Positions 21,643 through 30,186 of a stretch of 64,000 nt of DNA are shown here, one piece after another. The stretch covers positions 26,267-90,266 of the forward strand of contig NZ_AOLJ01000011.1 of NCBI RefSeq assembly GCF_000336775.1, read 5' to 3'. How positions within the stretch are numbered: position 1 is the first letter of the stretch; each line of letters begins with the position of its first letter. This DNA is from Haloferax gibbonsii ATCC 33959. Its GTDB lineage: Archaea; Halobacteriota; Halobacteria; Halobacteriales; Haloferacaceae. The notes beneath the pieces are model-generated. The model was not told where the DNA came from, did not search any database, and saw only the letters and a program-made list of their open reading frames with translations. Both the position numbers and the translations under genes were made by a program.

Positions 21643-22566
21643 TTAGAGCAGACCGGACTTCTGAAGCTTCATCAGGTCCTCGGTCTCGAGGGTCTCGCCT
21701 TCCTTGAACTTCTGGTAGATTTCCTCGGCCTCGGCCTTGGCGGCTTCGCGCTCCTCGGCGCGGGAGTCCTTGCGCTGGCGCTCTTCCTTCTTGTCCAGCT
21801 CGCGGAGGCGCTTCTGGACGCGGACGAAGTCCTCGTGGTGACGGTCGGCCGCTTCCTGGGCTTCGACGAAGAGCTCGTGCATCTCGTCGGCCTTGTCGCG
21901 GATGTCGTCGGCCTCGCGGTAGGCCTCGATCATCTGGTTGTGGTGTTCCTGGGCGTCGTCGGCCAGCTCGGTCACCTTCTGGTGGTGCTGGGACGCCTCG
22001 GAGCGGACCTCTTCTGCCTCTTCGATGAGTTCTTCGAGGTCACCGCTCTCTTCGACCTTGTCCTTTTTTTGGCGAAGTTCTTCGCGCTTGTTCTCGATCT
22101 TCTCGATGAGCTCGCGCTCGTCTTCTGTCGAGAGGACTTCGGTCTGCTGGCGGAACTCGAGTTGCTCGATCTCCTCTTTGAGCTCGTCGATGTCCTTGCC
22201 GTCATCGAGCTCGAGGTCGCTTTTCATCTCGTCGACCTCGTCGAAGAGCTCGTTGGCCTTCGCGTTGAGCTCGTTGCGGCTCTGCTTGTGTTCCTGCACC
22301 TGCGAGTTCATTTCGTCGCGCTTCTCGCGGTGCTTCTGGGCTTCGTCGACCTTCTCGCGAGTCATCGCGTTGAGGTCGTCGCGCTTGGATGCGCGCTCAG
22401 AAGCCATCTGGTTTAGTTCATTGCGGCGGTCACGGAGTTGACCGGCGAGTTTGATGAGTTCGCCTTTCGAGCCGCTCTCGAGCTTTTCGTCTGGGAGATC
22501 GATGTTTCGTGCCTCGTCGAGTTCCTGCACGTCGAACTCGCTAAGTACTTCCTGCTTCGTTACCAT
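21643..22566 (-). CDS. Archaeal coiled-coil protein (COG1340-like)
   Basis: This 307-residue, highly charged protein is almost entirely alpha-helical. Heptad-like runs of Glu, Lys, Arg and Leu extend from about residue 35 to 280 (for example RDRRNELNQMASERASKR and QKDKVEESGDLEELIEE spans), with short non-helical ends. It ends with KFKEGETLETEDLMKLQKSG, a pattern I associate with the archaeal coiled-coil family COG1340. It has no membrane segment or export signal, so it is cytosolic. The poly-T run near 22069 on the plus strand simply encodes Lys codons on this strand. It stands alone, with a 300-bp promoter region shared with DUF371. Role unknown; scaffolding or chromosome organisation are possibilities only. 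Confidence 0.87.
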   Translation of the reverse strand: MVTKQEVLSEFDVQELDEARNIDLPDEKLESGSKGELIKLAGQLRDRRNELNQMASERASKRDDLNAMTREKVDEAQKHREKRDEMNSQVQEHKQSRNELNAKANELFDEVDEMKSDLELDDGKDIDELKEEIEQLEFRQQTEVLSTEDERELIEKIENKREELRQKKDKVEESGDLEELIEEAEEVRSEASQHHQKVTELADDAQEHHNQMIEAYREADDIRDKADEMHELFVEAQEAADRHHEDFVRVQKRLRELDKKEERQRKDSRAEEREAAKAEAEEIYQKFKEGETLETEDLMKLQKSGLL

Positions 22567-22865
22567 GCGTAATCAATCCTCGATACCATCACCACTCCGT
22601 GCGTGGCGGCTGCTCGTGGGAGTGCGACCGACCGTGGATAAGAATTCCCGATCATTCTGCGTGCGATGCCGCCGGAACGCCGGAGGCGCTCAGGTACATA
22701 CACATACAGGCGACCAGTTAATAAATACTTCGGTGGAAATTCGGGTGAAAACAGTTACCACACCGCTCGTATCGACCGTATTCGCCATGTCAGTGTTTGC
22801 CATGGTCGTATATAAATGGGATGCGAACCGTGGGGGCTAAACCGAGTCGGGTCGGATGCCACGCC
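22567..22865. promoter_or_regulatory. Divergent promoter region, coiled-coil gene and DUF371 gene
   Basis: This 299-bp gap contains no convincing gene. For the rightward DUF371 gene a clear TATA element, tatataaa, is at 22809-22816, which predicts a start near 22840 and a leader of about 26 nt. For the leftward coiled-coil gene an AT-rich block, ttaataaatact, at about 22718-22729 would give a leader of more than 100 nt. In-frame Met codons upstream of 22866 would place translation across the TATA element, so the later ATG was preferred. Confidence 0.6.
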
Positions 22866-23291
22866 ATGAGAGAAGTCATCCGCGCACGCGGCCACGAGCA
22901 CGTGCGCGCCGAGCACGCGAGCACGTTCGAGGTGACGAGCGACGACTGGCTCACCCCCGCGGGCGACTGCATCATCGGCGTCGAGGCCGACCGTACCCCC
23001 GCCGACTTCGACCCGGCGTTCGTCGAGGCCTGTCAGTCCCACGACGCCACTATCGACGTGCGCGTCCGCGTGGACGCGGACGGCGACACCTACGAACAGA
23101 CGGTCCGCGCCCGGGGACACCCGGACCTCTCCTTCGAGGGCGACCGCAGCGTCGTCTTCCGCACGAGCGACTACGTGGACGACCGGACGGGTGCGGTCGG
23201 CGCGGCCCACGCCGCCGCGGGCTTCGACCGCGACCTCGTCTCGGCGCTCGCCGACGGCGCGGAACTGACGGTCACCATCGAAGTCGAATAG
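22866..23291 (+). CDS. DUF371 family protein
   Basis: This is a 141-residue protein. The start at 22866 (MREVIRARGHEHVRAEHAST) was chosen because the TATA box lies just before it. The family pattern is clear: HEHVRAEHASTFEVTSDDWLTP followed by GDCIIGVEADRTP, and GHPDLSFEGDRSVVFRTSDYV. DUF371 (COG2090) is an archaeal family of small soluble beta-rich proteins of unknown biochemical role. It has no membrane segment. A GC-rich gap of 75 bp separates it from the next gene, so they may be cotranscribed. Confidence 0.9.
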   Translation: MREVIRARGHEHVRAEHASTFEVTSDDWLTPAGDCIIGVEADRTPADFDPAFVEACQSHDATIDVRVRVDADGDTYEQTVRARGHPDLSFEGDRSVVFRTSDYVDDRTGAVGAAHAAAGFDRDLVSALADGAELTVTIEVE

Positions 23292-23366
23292 TCCCGCGCG
23301 GACGGCGGACCGACGCGAGCCGACCGACGGAATGCGCTTTTCACCGCGCGGTCGTAACCTTCGGGC

Positions 23367-24173
23367 ATGCCCGAAGAACCCTCCGAGAACATCAGCGGCG
23401 GCGCGAGCGGCGGCGGTCGAGAGACGGCGTTCGACCCCGCCGACCCCGAGACCGCGACGCGCGCCGAGGTCGTCGTCGACCGACTCGGCGAACGCTACTG
23501 GCGGAAGGCCTACGGCGGACAGGGCGGCTTCGAGTGCCTCGTCCGGACGATTCTGAGTCAGAACACGAGCGACAAGGCGAGCCAGCCCGCCCACGACCAA
23601 CTCATGGCGCAGTACGGCGGCGGCGACCTCGCCGAGTCGCTGGCGGCGGCCGACCGCGAGGGCATCGTCGAGGCCATCCGCTCCGGCGGGCTCTACAACC
23701 AGAAGTCGAAGCTCATCCAAGGCGTCGCCGAGGACGTGCTGGCCGACTTCGGGAGCGAGGCCGGTTTCGACCGCTACGTCCGCGAGGAAGACCCCTCGAC
23801 GGTCCGCGACCGGCTCCTAGAGATGAAAGGCGTCGGCCCGAAGACCGCCGACTGCGTCCTCCTCTTTGCGGGCGGCCGCGGCGGCGTCTTCCCGGTCGAT
23901 ACGCACGTCCACCGCATCGCTCGGCGAATCGGACTCGCGCCGGCCGACGCCGACCACGAGGGCGTTCGCGCGGCGCTCGAACGCGACATTCCCGACGAAA
24001 AATGCGGCTTCGGCCACACCGCGATGATTCAGTTCGGTCGCGAGTTCTGCACGGCCCGCAAACCCGCGTGTCTCGACGGCCCCGAGGCGTGCCCGATGGC
24101 CGACGTGTGCGACATGGTCGGCGTCGACGCGGCGGCGCAGTCCGTCACCGACCCCGCGGCCGCGGACGACTGA
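23367..24173 (+). CDS. Endonuclease III-like DNA glycosylase (HhH-GPD) with atypical cluster spacing
   Basis: This 268-residue protein has a disordered N-terminal 30 residues and then an HhH-GPD fold: LVRTILSQNTSDKAS, the helix-hairpin-helix MKGVGPKTADCVLL with the catalytic Lys position, and the catalytic Asp in FPVDTHVHRIARRIG. The C-terminal cysteines read C-x6-C-x6-C-x5-C (CTARKPAC, then EACPMADVC) rather than the canonical C-x6-C-x2-C-x5-C. Such enzymes remove oxidised or mismatched bases and nick abasic DNA. It differs from the canonical endonuclease III at 60581-61264 and is probably a paralog with another lesion preference. Its stop codon directly abuts the convergent stop of the next gene. 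Confidence 0.88.
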   Translation: MPEEPSENISGGASGGGRETAFDPADPETATRAEVVVDRLGERYWRKAYGGQGGFECLVRTILSQNTSDKASQPAHDQLMAQYGGGDLAESLAAADREGIVEAIRSGGLYNQKSKLIQGVAEDVLADFGSEAGFDRYVREEDPSTVRDRLLEMKGVGPKTADCVLLFAGGRGGVFPVDTHVHRIARRIGLAPADADHEGVRAALERDIPDEKCGFGHTAMIQFGREFCTARKPACLDGPEACPMADVCDMVGVDAAAQSVTDPAAADD

Positions 24174-24605
24174 TTAACAGGACTTCGTTTTGAGCCCGCT
24201 GACCGGCGAGCCGTCGTCCTCGTAGCTCGATTCGATACCCGAGTCGGCGAACATCGGGAGGTTCATCGAGTAGTCGTAGACGACGCTGAACCGCGAGAAG
24301 GGGTTCGAGAGGAACGCCGACGCGGGGCCGACGCCGTCGAACGCGACGCCCGCCCGGAGCTGGACGACGGAGTCGTTGCCGACGGAGCCGCTGGCTTCCA
24401 TCCCGAAGCCGCCCTCGCCGCCGAGGTTCTCGAAGACCGAGAGGAAGACCACGAGGTCGATGCCCGCGCCCTCGCCGCCGATGTCGAATTGGTGGCCCTC
24501 GCCGGGGAAACACGGCGAGGTCGGGCCGGTCGCGGCGGCGACCGGGGCGGTCGCGACGGCGAGAATCACGGCGAGCGTCAGGGACGCGCGGGTCGCGGCG
24601 TTCAT
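24174..24605 (-). CDS. Secreted protein, 143 aa, function unknown
   Basis: This 143-residue protein has a clear Sec-type signal peptide (ATRASLTLAVILAVATAPVAAA, cleavage near residue 25). The mature part is Gly-rich and beta-like: GEGHQFDIGGEGAGIDLVVF, FGMEASGSVGNDSVVQLRAG and SRFSVVYDYSMNLPMF. It has only two Cys, one near the mature N-terminus (SPCFPGEG) and one as the last residue (KTKSC), which could form a disulfide closing the chain. It has no membrane anchor. The gene converges exactly on the HhH-GPD gene. I do not recognise it with certainty. Confidence 0.75.
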   Translation of the reverse strand: MNAATRASLTLAVILAVATAPVAAATGPTSPCFPGEGHQFDIGGEGAGIDLVVFLSVFENLGGEGGFGMEASGSVGNDSVVQLRAGVAFDGVGPASAFLSNPFSRFSVVYDYSMNLPMFADSGIESSYEDDGSPVSGLKTKSC

Positions 24606-24710
24606 ACCGTCGCCTCCGGCGCGCTGGTAATTAAGGATACGCCGCGGTTCTCAGGGATGATACCGTGTGTCGAAGCAAACGAAACCGCGGACGCAACTCG
24701 GACCCGGCGG

Positions 24711-25094
24711 TTACTCCTCGCCGTCGAGCTGTCTGATGAGTTCGTCGAGGACGGCGTCCGCGCTGGCGAGGTTGGTCGCCAGCGGCGTCTGGTGCACGTC
24801 ACAGATGCGGAGCAGCGCGGTGATGTCCGGCTCGTGGGGCTGGGCGGTCAGCGGGTCGCGGAGGAAGATGACGCCGTCGCAGGTCTCGCTGGCTATCTCC
24901 GCGCCGATCTGCATGTCGCCGCCGAGCGGCCCGGACTGCTTGCGCTCGATGTCGAGGCCCGTGGCGTCGATGAGTCGCTGACCGGTCGTCCCCGTCGCCA
25001 TGAGCTCGAAGCGTTCGAGGTCGGCCTGTCGCTCCTCGGCGAACGAGATGAGGTCCGGCTTCTTCTCGTCGTGAGCAATAAGTGCGAGACGCAT
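24711..25094 (-). CDS. mgsA: Methylglyoxal synthase
   Basis: This 127-residue protein starts [15 protein letters not shown] at 25094; an upstream Met three codons earlier is less likely. The MGS-like fold is clear: [15 protein letters not shown], then [17 protein letters not shown] and the catalytic Asp region [18 protein letters not shown], ending with [13 protein letters not shown]. It converts dihydroxyacetone phosphate to methylglyoxal and phosphate, bypassing lower glycolysis. Haloarchaea with this enzyme can use it as an overflow route when phosphate is low. It is preceded on its strand by a promoter region shared with fttA downstream of it. Confidence 0.95.
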   Translation of the reverse strand: MRLALIAHDEKKPDLISFAEERQADLERFELMATGTTGQRLIDATGLDIERKQSGPLGGDMQIGAEIASETCDGVIFLRDPLTAQPHEPDITALLRICDVHQTPLATNLASADAVLDELIRQLDGEE

Positions 25095-25206
25095 GGCAAA
25101 CACTCGTTCGAGCGTCGTGATTAATCTTCGCCCGGAAGCCGTCCGTGAGAAATCGTCGCGCGGCGGGGGATTGACGCGCCGGTGTGGTCGCCGTGGACGA
25201 GAGTCG

Positions 25207-27129
25207 TTACTTGAAGCGGAACGTCTCGAGGTTCTTCGGCGCGAACGTCCGCATGTTGTAGTCGTGGTAGAGCGCCGACGAGAGGTCCTGCACGGAGCGC
25301 TCGTCGCCGTGGACGCACAGCACCTTCTCCGGGCGCGGGTTCATCGTCTTGACGAAGTTCTCGAGGCCCTGCCGGTCGGCGTGACCGGAGAAGCCGTCGA
25401 CGGTCTCGACGTCCATCTCGAGTTTCAGCGTGTCAGACCGGCCCATGCCGTCGCGGCCGTTGACCGGAATCTCGTCCCAGCCGTTCTGGATGCGGCGGCC
25501 GAGCGTCCCCTGGGCCTGGTAGCCGACGAAGACCAGCCGGGACTTCGGGTCGGGGCCGACGTGGCGGAGCCACGACATGATGGGGCCGCCGGTGACCATC
25601 CCGGAGGTCGAGAGGATGATGGCCTGGTCGCCGTCGGCGACGTCCTGTCGCTCCTCTTCGCCGCCGTCGATGTGGTTGAACTCCTCGGCGAGGAACGGGT
25701 TTTCGTCCTCGTGGAAGATGCGGTCGCGGAGGTCGTCGCGGAGGTACTCGGGGTAGGTCGTGTGGATGGCCGTCGCCTCCCAGATCATCCCGTCGAGGTG
25801 GACGGGCATCTCCGGAATCTTACCGGAGCGCATCGCCTCTTCGAGGACCAGCATGATCTCCTGGGAGCGACCGACAGCGAACGCCGGGATGACGACCTTC
25901 CCGCCGCGGTCGTACGTCTCGTTTATGACCTCGATGAGGCGCTTTTCGGAGTCCTGCTGGTCGGTCTGGTAGTCGTTGCGGCCGCCGTAGGTCGATTCGA
26001 GGACGAGCGTCTCCACGCGCGGGAAGTCGTTGACCGCGCCGTTGAACAGGCGGGTGTCCTCGTAGTGGATGTCGCCGGAGAACGCGACGTTGTAGAGGCC
26101 GTCGCCGATGTGGAAGTGCGAGACGGCGGAGCCGAGGATGTGGCCCGCGTTGTGGAAGGTGAGCTTCACGTCGGGCGCGATGTCGGTCACGTCGCCGTAC
26201 TCCAGCGGGATGGTGTGCTTGATGGCCTCGCGGACCATCTCGGACTCGTACGGCGGGGTGCGACCTTCCTTCGAGGCGACGTCGAGGTAGTCGAGCGTGA
26301 GCAGGCCCATGAGGTCGCGGGTCGGCTCGGTCGTGTAGATGGGACCGTCGTAGCCGTACTTGAACAGAAGCGGGATGAGCGCCGAGTGGTCGAGGTGGGC
26401 GTGGGTGAGAACGACCGCGTCGAGCGAGTTCGCGCCCGACCCGAGCGCCTCGGGGACCTGCAGATACGGCACGTCGTCGGAGCCGGGCTTGTCGCCGCAG
26501 TCGACGAGGATGCGGGTCTCGGGCGTCGAGACGATGAAGGACGCGCGGCCGACCTCGCGGCAGCAGCCGAGGGTCGTGATGCGGACCCACTCGTCGTCCG
26601 AGAGCTGTTCGCGGTGAATCTGCCGACCGGTCCGTTCGAGGATGCGGCGGCGGTCCTCGCGTTCCTGCTTCAGGAAGTTGCGGACGTTCGAGACCGTCGA
26701 GGACTCGATGGGCGGGGTGCGGACGACTTCGGGCGTCCAACCGACTTTCTGCGTAATCTCGCGGAGCGTCGAGCCGTGGCGACCGATGACCATGCCCGGT
26801 TTCTCGGCCTCGATGACGACTTCGCCGGTGTCGATGTGGAAGTCGAGGTCGGTGACGCCGGCCTCCTCGGGGATGACGCTCAGAATCTTGGGTTCGGCCT
26901 CTCGGGGGTCGGACAGCACGTCCGGGTCCGGGCGAACCGTGATTCGCTTTCGGAGCTTACTCGCGAGTTTCCGGATGAGGTCGCCGTTCTGAGCGAACTT
27001 CTTCGGGTCGCGCGTGTAGACGACGAGTTCGGGACCCTCGTACTTGACGTCGGAAACCGAGATGTCGCGGGGGAGTTCGTTCGTAATCTCTGCCTTCAAA
27101 TTCTCGAGTTGTTTATCTACGGAGCTCAT
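25207..27129 (-). CDS. fttA: aCPSF1/FttA: KH-domain metallo-beta-lactamase/beta-CASP ribonuclease and transcription terminator
   Basis: The protein is 640 residues, the normal length. The N-terminal 150 residues hold two KH-like domains ([20 protein letters not shown] is the second GxxG loop). The MBL domain has HAHLDH (about residue 243) and [10 protein letters not shown]; the beta-CASP part has [18 protein letters not shown] and ends [14 protein letters not shown] and CVHGDERS. This is the archaeal factor for 3'-end cleavage and termination of transcription, acting on U-rich RNA at gene ends with RNA polymerase and Spt4/5. It is well conserved across archaea. It has its own promoter region upstream (27130-27377). 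It should be essential. Confidence 0.96.
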   Translation of the reverse strand: MSSVDKQLENLKAEITNELPRDISVSDVKYEGPELVVYTRDPKKFAQNGDLIRKLASKLRKRITVRPDPDVLSDPREAEPKILSVIPEEAGVTDLDFHIDTGEVVIEAEKPGMVIGRHGSTLREITQKVGWTPEVVRTPPIESSTVSNVRNFLKQEREDRRRILERTGRQIHREQLSDDEWVRITTLGCCREVGRASFIVSTPETRILVDCGDKPGSDDVPYLQVPEALGSGANSLDAVVLTHAHLDHSALIPLLFKYGYDGPIYTTEPTRDLMGLLTLDYLDVASKEGRTPPYESEMVREAIKHTIPLEYGDVTDIAPDVKLTFHNAGHILGSAVSHFHIGDGLYNVAFSGDIHYEDTRLFNGAVNDFPRVETLVLESTYGGRNDYQTDQQDSEKRLIEVINETYDRGGKVVIPAFAVGRSQEIMLVLEEAMRSGKIPEMPVHLDGMIWEATAIHTTYPEYLRDDLRDRIFHEDENPFLAEEFNHIDGGEEERQDVADGDQAIILSTSGMVTGGPIMSWLRHVGPDPKSRLVFVGYQAQGTLGRRIQNGWDEIPVNGRDGMGRSDTLKLEMDVETVDGFSGHADRQGLENFVKTMNPRPEKVLCVHGDERSVQDLSSALYHDYNMRTFAPKNLETFRFK

Positions 27130-27329
27130 AGTTACGAGCGACCCGTCCGGTCCTGCGCCGGCAGGTCTCGGGAACCCCTACCTCAGGAGCGTCGACACGA
27201 GACGGTCCACGTGTACGAGTGCCAGTCTCGGCCAACTGCGGAGAGAGCATAGTGAACTGAATACGGTGGTATCTCGACTGCGGGAAGAGGCAGGGAAAAC
27301 CCGCTTACCCGACAGTACCATGTCGCCAG

Positions 27330-27336
27330 TATAAAA
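27330..27336 (+). promoter_or_regulatory. TATA element for the 27378 gene
   Basis: The sequence tataaaa is preceded by purine-rich/GC sequence and lies about 42-48 nt before the ATG at 27378. A transcription start near 27360 and a short leader are expected. It is in the 248-bp divergent region shared with fttA, which contains no other gene. Confidence 0.6.
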
Positions 27337-27377
27337 CCCTTCGCAAAGTCGAAGCGTCTCGGGGGCGACCGACGACC

Positions 27378-27857
27378 ATGGAACTCACACCGGCGGCCGT
27401 CTCGGCGGAACACGATTGGGTTCGAGAGCGCGCGGACGTGGTCGTCCCGCTCATCAACGAGACGCGGACCCGACTCGGCGAGCAGTTCGACACGCGCGTC
27501 GGCGAGGTCGACGACGCGGCCTACCTCGACGCGGTCGACGCGGTGTTCGCCGACGGCGAGGTCGGCGTCAACGTCGCGGCCTACGTGCGCATCCTCAAAC
27601 AGTTGGACGTGCAGGACGACTATCCGGGGTTCGTCGTGGACGAGGTGCTCGGCCGCGAACTCGCGGCGACCATCGCCGGCGGCGAACCGCTTCGACTGCT
27701 CGCGCAGGCGACGTTCCACTTCGCGGACGTGGCCGTCCACACCGACGGTCCCGCCGGACGCGACGACCTCGACGCCGCCCTCGCCGCGGGGTTTCAGACC
27801 CGCCTGCCGGGGTGGTCGTGGCGCGAGGGCGACTCACCGTTCGACAGCCGGCGCTGA
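27378..27857 (+). CDS. Haloarchaeal protein of unknown function, 159 aa
   Basis: This 159-residue acidic, mostly helical soluble protein has no Cys, no membrane segment and no export signal. Visible features are the N-terminal helix PAAVSAEHDWVRERADVVVPLI, an Asp-rich middle VGEVDDAAYLDAVDAVFADG, and a C-terminal part with LLAQATFHFADVAVH and LPGWSWREGDSPFDS. Codon use is typical of the chromosome. It converges with the next gene with a 41-bp gap. I do not recognise the family, but composition and a good promoter say it is real. Confidence 0.72.
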   Translation: MELTPAAVSAEHDWVRERADVVVPLINETRTRLGEQFDTRVGEVDDAAYLDAVDAVFADGEVGVNVAAYVRILKQLDVQDDYPGFVVDEVLGRELAATIAGGEPLRLLAQATFHFADVAVHTDGPAGRDDLDAALAAGFQTRLPGWSWREGDSPFDSRR

Positions 27858-27898
27858 CGACGGGGCGGTGTCGCCGGAAAAAACCGTGTTCGGACCGC

Positions 27899-28396
27899 TT
27901 ACCACTCGATTCGGACGCGCTCCGACGACTGCTCGGACTCGCGTTCGGCCTGGGAATCGAGGTCGCTGAGACGTCCGCGGAACGCACCGATACACTCCTC
28001 GCACGCGGTCACGTGCGCGAGAACGCCGTCCTCGTACTCCGCCATGACCGCCCGCGGGGTCCGCCGCGTCGGTCGTTCCGGTCCCATCCGGCCGATGCCG
28101 CGCACCTCGGGGTCGCCTAACCCCGCCAAGCGCTCGCCGCGCGTCGCCGCCCACCGCGCGTACGACGCGAGTCGGTCGCGGGCGCGGCGCTCGCGCGGGC
28201 TCAACTTGCCGGAAAGGTCCACGAATCGGTCCCACGTCTCGACCGTGTACTCCGAGACGAGGCCGCGTTCGGCGATATCGTCCAGTCGCTCGATGACCGG
28301 TGTGAACTCCGCGCGCCGGCCGCTCGGAACCCACAGTTCGATTCGGACCGCCTCCTCCCGAGGAGTCGGCCGCTCGTCGCTCACAATTGTGTCCAT
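27899..28396 (-). CDS. Haloarchaeal protein with N-terminal HTH-like domain and C-terminal CxxC motif
   Basis: The protein has 165 residues, starting at 28396 (MDTIVSDERPTPREE); the longer frame would add 12 unlikely residues. The first 80 residues have a beta strand then helix pattern (VRIELWVPSGRR, IERLDDIAERGLVSEYTVETW), seen in several haloarchaeal proteins annotated as HTH domain proteins. A later segment, YEDGVLAHVTACEECIGAF, has a CxxC with a preceding His, similar to the zinc-binding motif of anti-sigma-like proteins. It ends in a strongly charged tail. A role as DNA-binding regulator is plausible but not shown. It is divergent from proS with 160 bp between them. Confidence 0.72.
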   Translation of the reverse strand: MDTIVSDERPTPREEAVRIELWVPSGRRAEFTPVIERLDDIAERGLVSEYTVETWDRFVDLSGKLSPRERRARDRLASYARWAATRGERLAGLGDPEVRGIGRMGPERPTRRTPRAVMAEYEDGVLAHVTACEECIGAFRGRLSDLDSQAERESEQSSERVRIEW

Positions 28397-28559
28397 TGTT
28401 AGCACGCCAACCACCACGTTCTGGTAGGACACCCGACGATATGTATCTATGCGTCCGCCGGAGTCGCCGAACGTCGTCGGCGAAAGACGGTCCGTGCGGC
28501 GGGGCGGCCCGCCGGCACCTTCGGGGCGTTTAAGGGTTCGCTGCGGCTACCGATGGGCA

Positions 28560-30026
28560 ATGAGCGACGAGCAGGAACTCGGTATCACCGAGTCGAAGCA
28601 GTACAACACCGGCGAGTGGTACGCCGAGGTCGTCCAGAAGGCGGGCCTCGCGAACTACGGCCCGGAGGGGATGAGCGGCTTCATCGTGACCCGCCCGCGC
28701 GGCTACGCGCTGTGGGAGTCCATCCAGAACTACCTCGACGGCGAGTTCAAGAAGACGGGCGTCCAGAACGCGTACTTCCCGCTGTTTATCCCCGAGAGCT
28801 ATCTCGAACGCGAGAAGGACATCGTCGAGGGCTTCGACCCCGAGGTCGCGTGGGTCACCCACGGCGGCCACGAGGAACTCGAAGAGCGCCTCGCCGTCCG
28901 CCCGACCTCCGAGTCCATCATCGCGCCCTACATGGCCCGGTGGGTCCGTAGCCACCGCGACCTCCCGCTCCGCGTGAACCAGTGGGCCTCCGTCGTGCGC
29001 TGGGAGGCCACGGAGACGAAGCCGTTCTTCCGCACCAAGGAGTTCCTCTGGCAGGAGGGCCACACGGCCCACGAGACCCGCGACGGCGCGTGGGACGAGA
29101 CGATGACTCGCCTCTCGCAGTACCGGTCGCTCTACGAGGACGTGCTCGCCATCCCCGTGCTCCGCGGCGCGAAGCCGGAACACGACAAGTTCCCCGGGGC
29201 GGACACGACGACGACCGTCGAGGCGCTCATGCCCGACGGCAAGTCCGTGCAGGCCGGCACCTCCCACTACCTCGGCACCTCCTTCGCCGAGGCGTTCGAC
29301 CTCACCTACACGACCGAAGACGAGGACGAAGAGCCCGCCCACACGACCTCGTGGGGCCTGTCGTGGCGCTCGCTCGGCGCGCTCATCATGACGCACTCCG
29401 ACGACCAGGGCCTCGTCCTGCCGCCGACCATCGCGCCCGAGCAGGTCGTCATCGTCCCCATCTGGCAGGCCGACACGCAGGAGAAGGTCCTCGAGTACGC
29501 CGAGGACATCGCCGACGAGCTCGAAGACGCCGGCGTCCGCGTCGAACTCGACGCCCGCGACGAGCGCAACCCCGGGTTCAAGTTCAACGAGTGGGAGCTC
29601 AAGGGCGTCCCCGTGCGCTTCGAAATCGGCCCGAACGAGGTCGACGACGACGTCGTCACCGCCGTCCACCGACCCGACGGCGAGTCGGTCGAACTCGACC
29701 GCGAGAACATCGCCGAGGCCGTCCAAGAGCAGTTCGACGAGGTGTACGCGAAGCTCTACGCCGCCGCCGAGGAGAACCTCGAAGAGAACGTCCGCGAGGC
29801 GTCCGCCCGCAACGAGATTCTCGGCACCATCGGCCAGCACGGCGGCTACGTGAAAGCGCCGTGGTGCGGTGACGAGGCCTGCGAGGACGAGATTAAAGAC
29901 CAGATCGCCGCCGAAATCGTCATGGTTCCCCTGAACGACGAGGACGCGGAGATTCACGACGGCGAGGACTGCGCGGTCTGCGGCGACGACGCCGAGGAGA
30001 CCGCGTACTTCGCGAAGTCCTACTGA
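28560..30026 (+). CDS. proS: Prolyl-tRNA synthetase (archaeal/eukaryal type)
   Basis: This 488-residue class II aminoacyl-tRNA synthetase charges tRNA-Pro with proline. The ATG at 28560 (MSDEQELGITESKQYNTGEW) is right; a longer frame is basic and unrelated. Class II motif 2 (RTKEFLWQEGHTAHET), the proline-binding TSHYLGTSFA and motif 3 region (GALIMTHSDDQGLVLPP) are all clear. The C-terminal domain has the four Cys of the archaeal zinc site (WCGDEACEDEI and DCAVCGDD) and the conserved terminal Tyr (AKSY), so this is the shorter archaeal form without the editing insertion. It stands alone between divergent and tandem promoters. Confidence 0.96.
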   Translation: MSDEQELGITESKQYNTGEWYAEVVQKAGLANYGPEGMSGFIVTRPRGYALWESIQNYLDGEFKKTGVQNAYFPLFIPESYLEREKDIVEGFDPEVAWVTHGGHEELEERLAVRPTSESIIAPYMARWVRSHRDLPLRVNQWASVVRWEATETKPFFRTKEFLWQEGHTAHETRDGAWDETMTRLSQYRSLYEDVLAIPVLRGAKPEHDKFPGADTTTTVEALMPDGKSVQAGTSHYLGTSFAEAFDLTYTTEDEDEEPAHTTSWGLSWRSLGALIMTHSDDQGLVLPPTIAPEQVVIVPIWQADTQEKVLEYAEDIADELEDAGVRVELDARDERNPGFKFNEWELKGVPVRFEIGPNEVDDDVVTAVHRPDGESVELDRENIAEAVQEQFDEVYAKLYAAAEENLEENVREASARNEILGTIGQHGGYVKAPWCGDEACEDEIKDQIAAEIVMVPLNDEDAEIHDGEDCAVCGDDAEETAYFAKSY

Positions 30027-30186
30027 GCCGCCCGCCCCACAGTTCCACACGATTATTCATATTTTTCGTCGTGCGTCGAATCATCATTAGTCGACATACT
30101 ATGTATGGATACATCCTTATATGACATTGTAACACCCTTATGGTTTCAGGAAAAGTTGCTTATGGTGGTAGCTGTACCATTGGCGT

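Noticed and set aside
22067-22073. Poly-T run on the plus strand
   Set aside because: Lies inside the minus-strand coiled-coil gene and encodes Lys codons; not a terminator.
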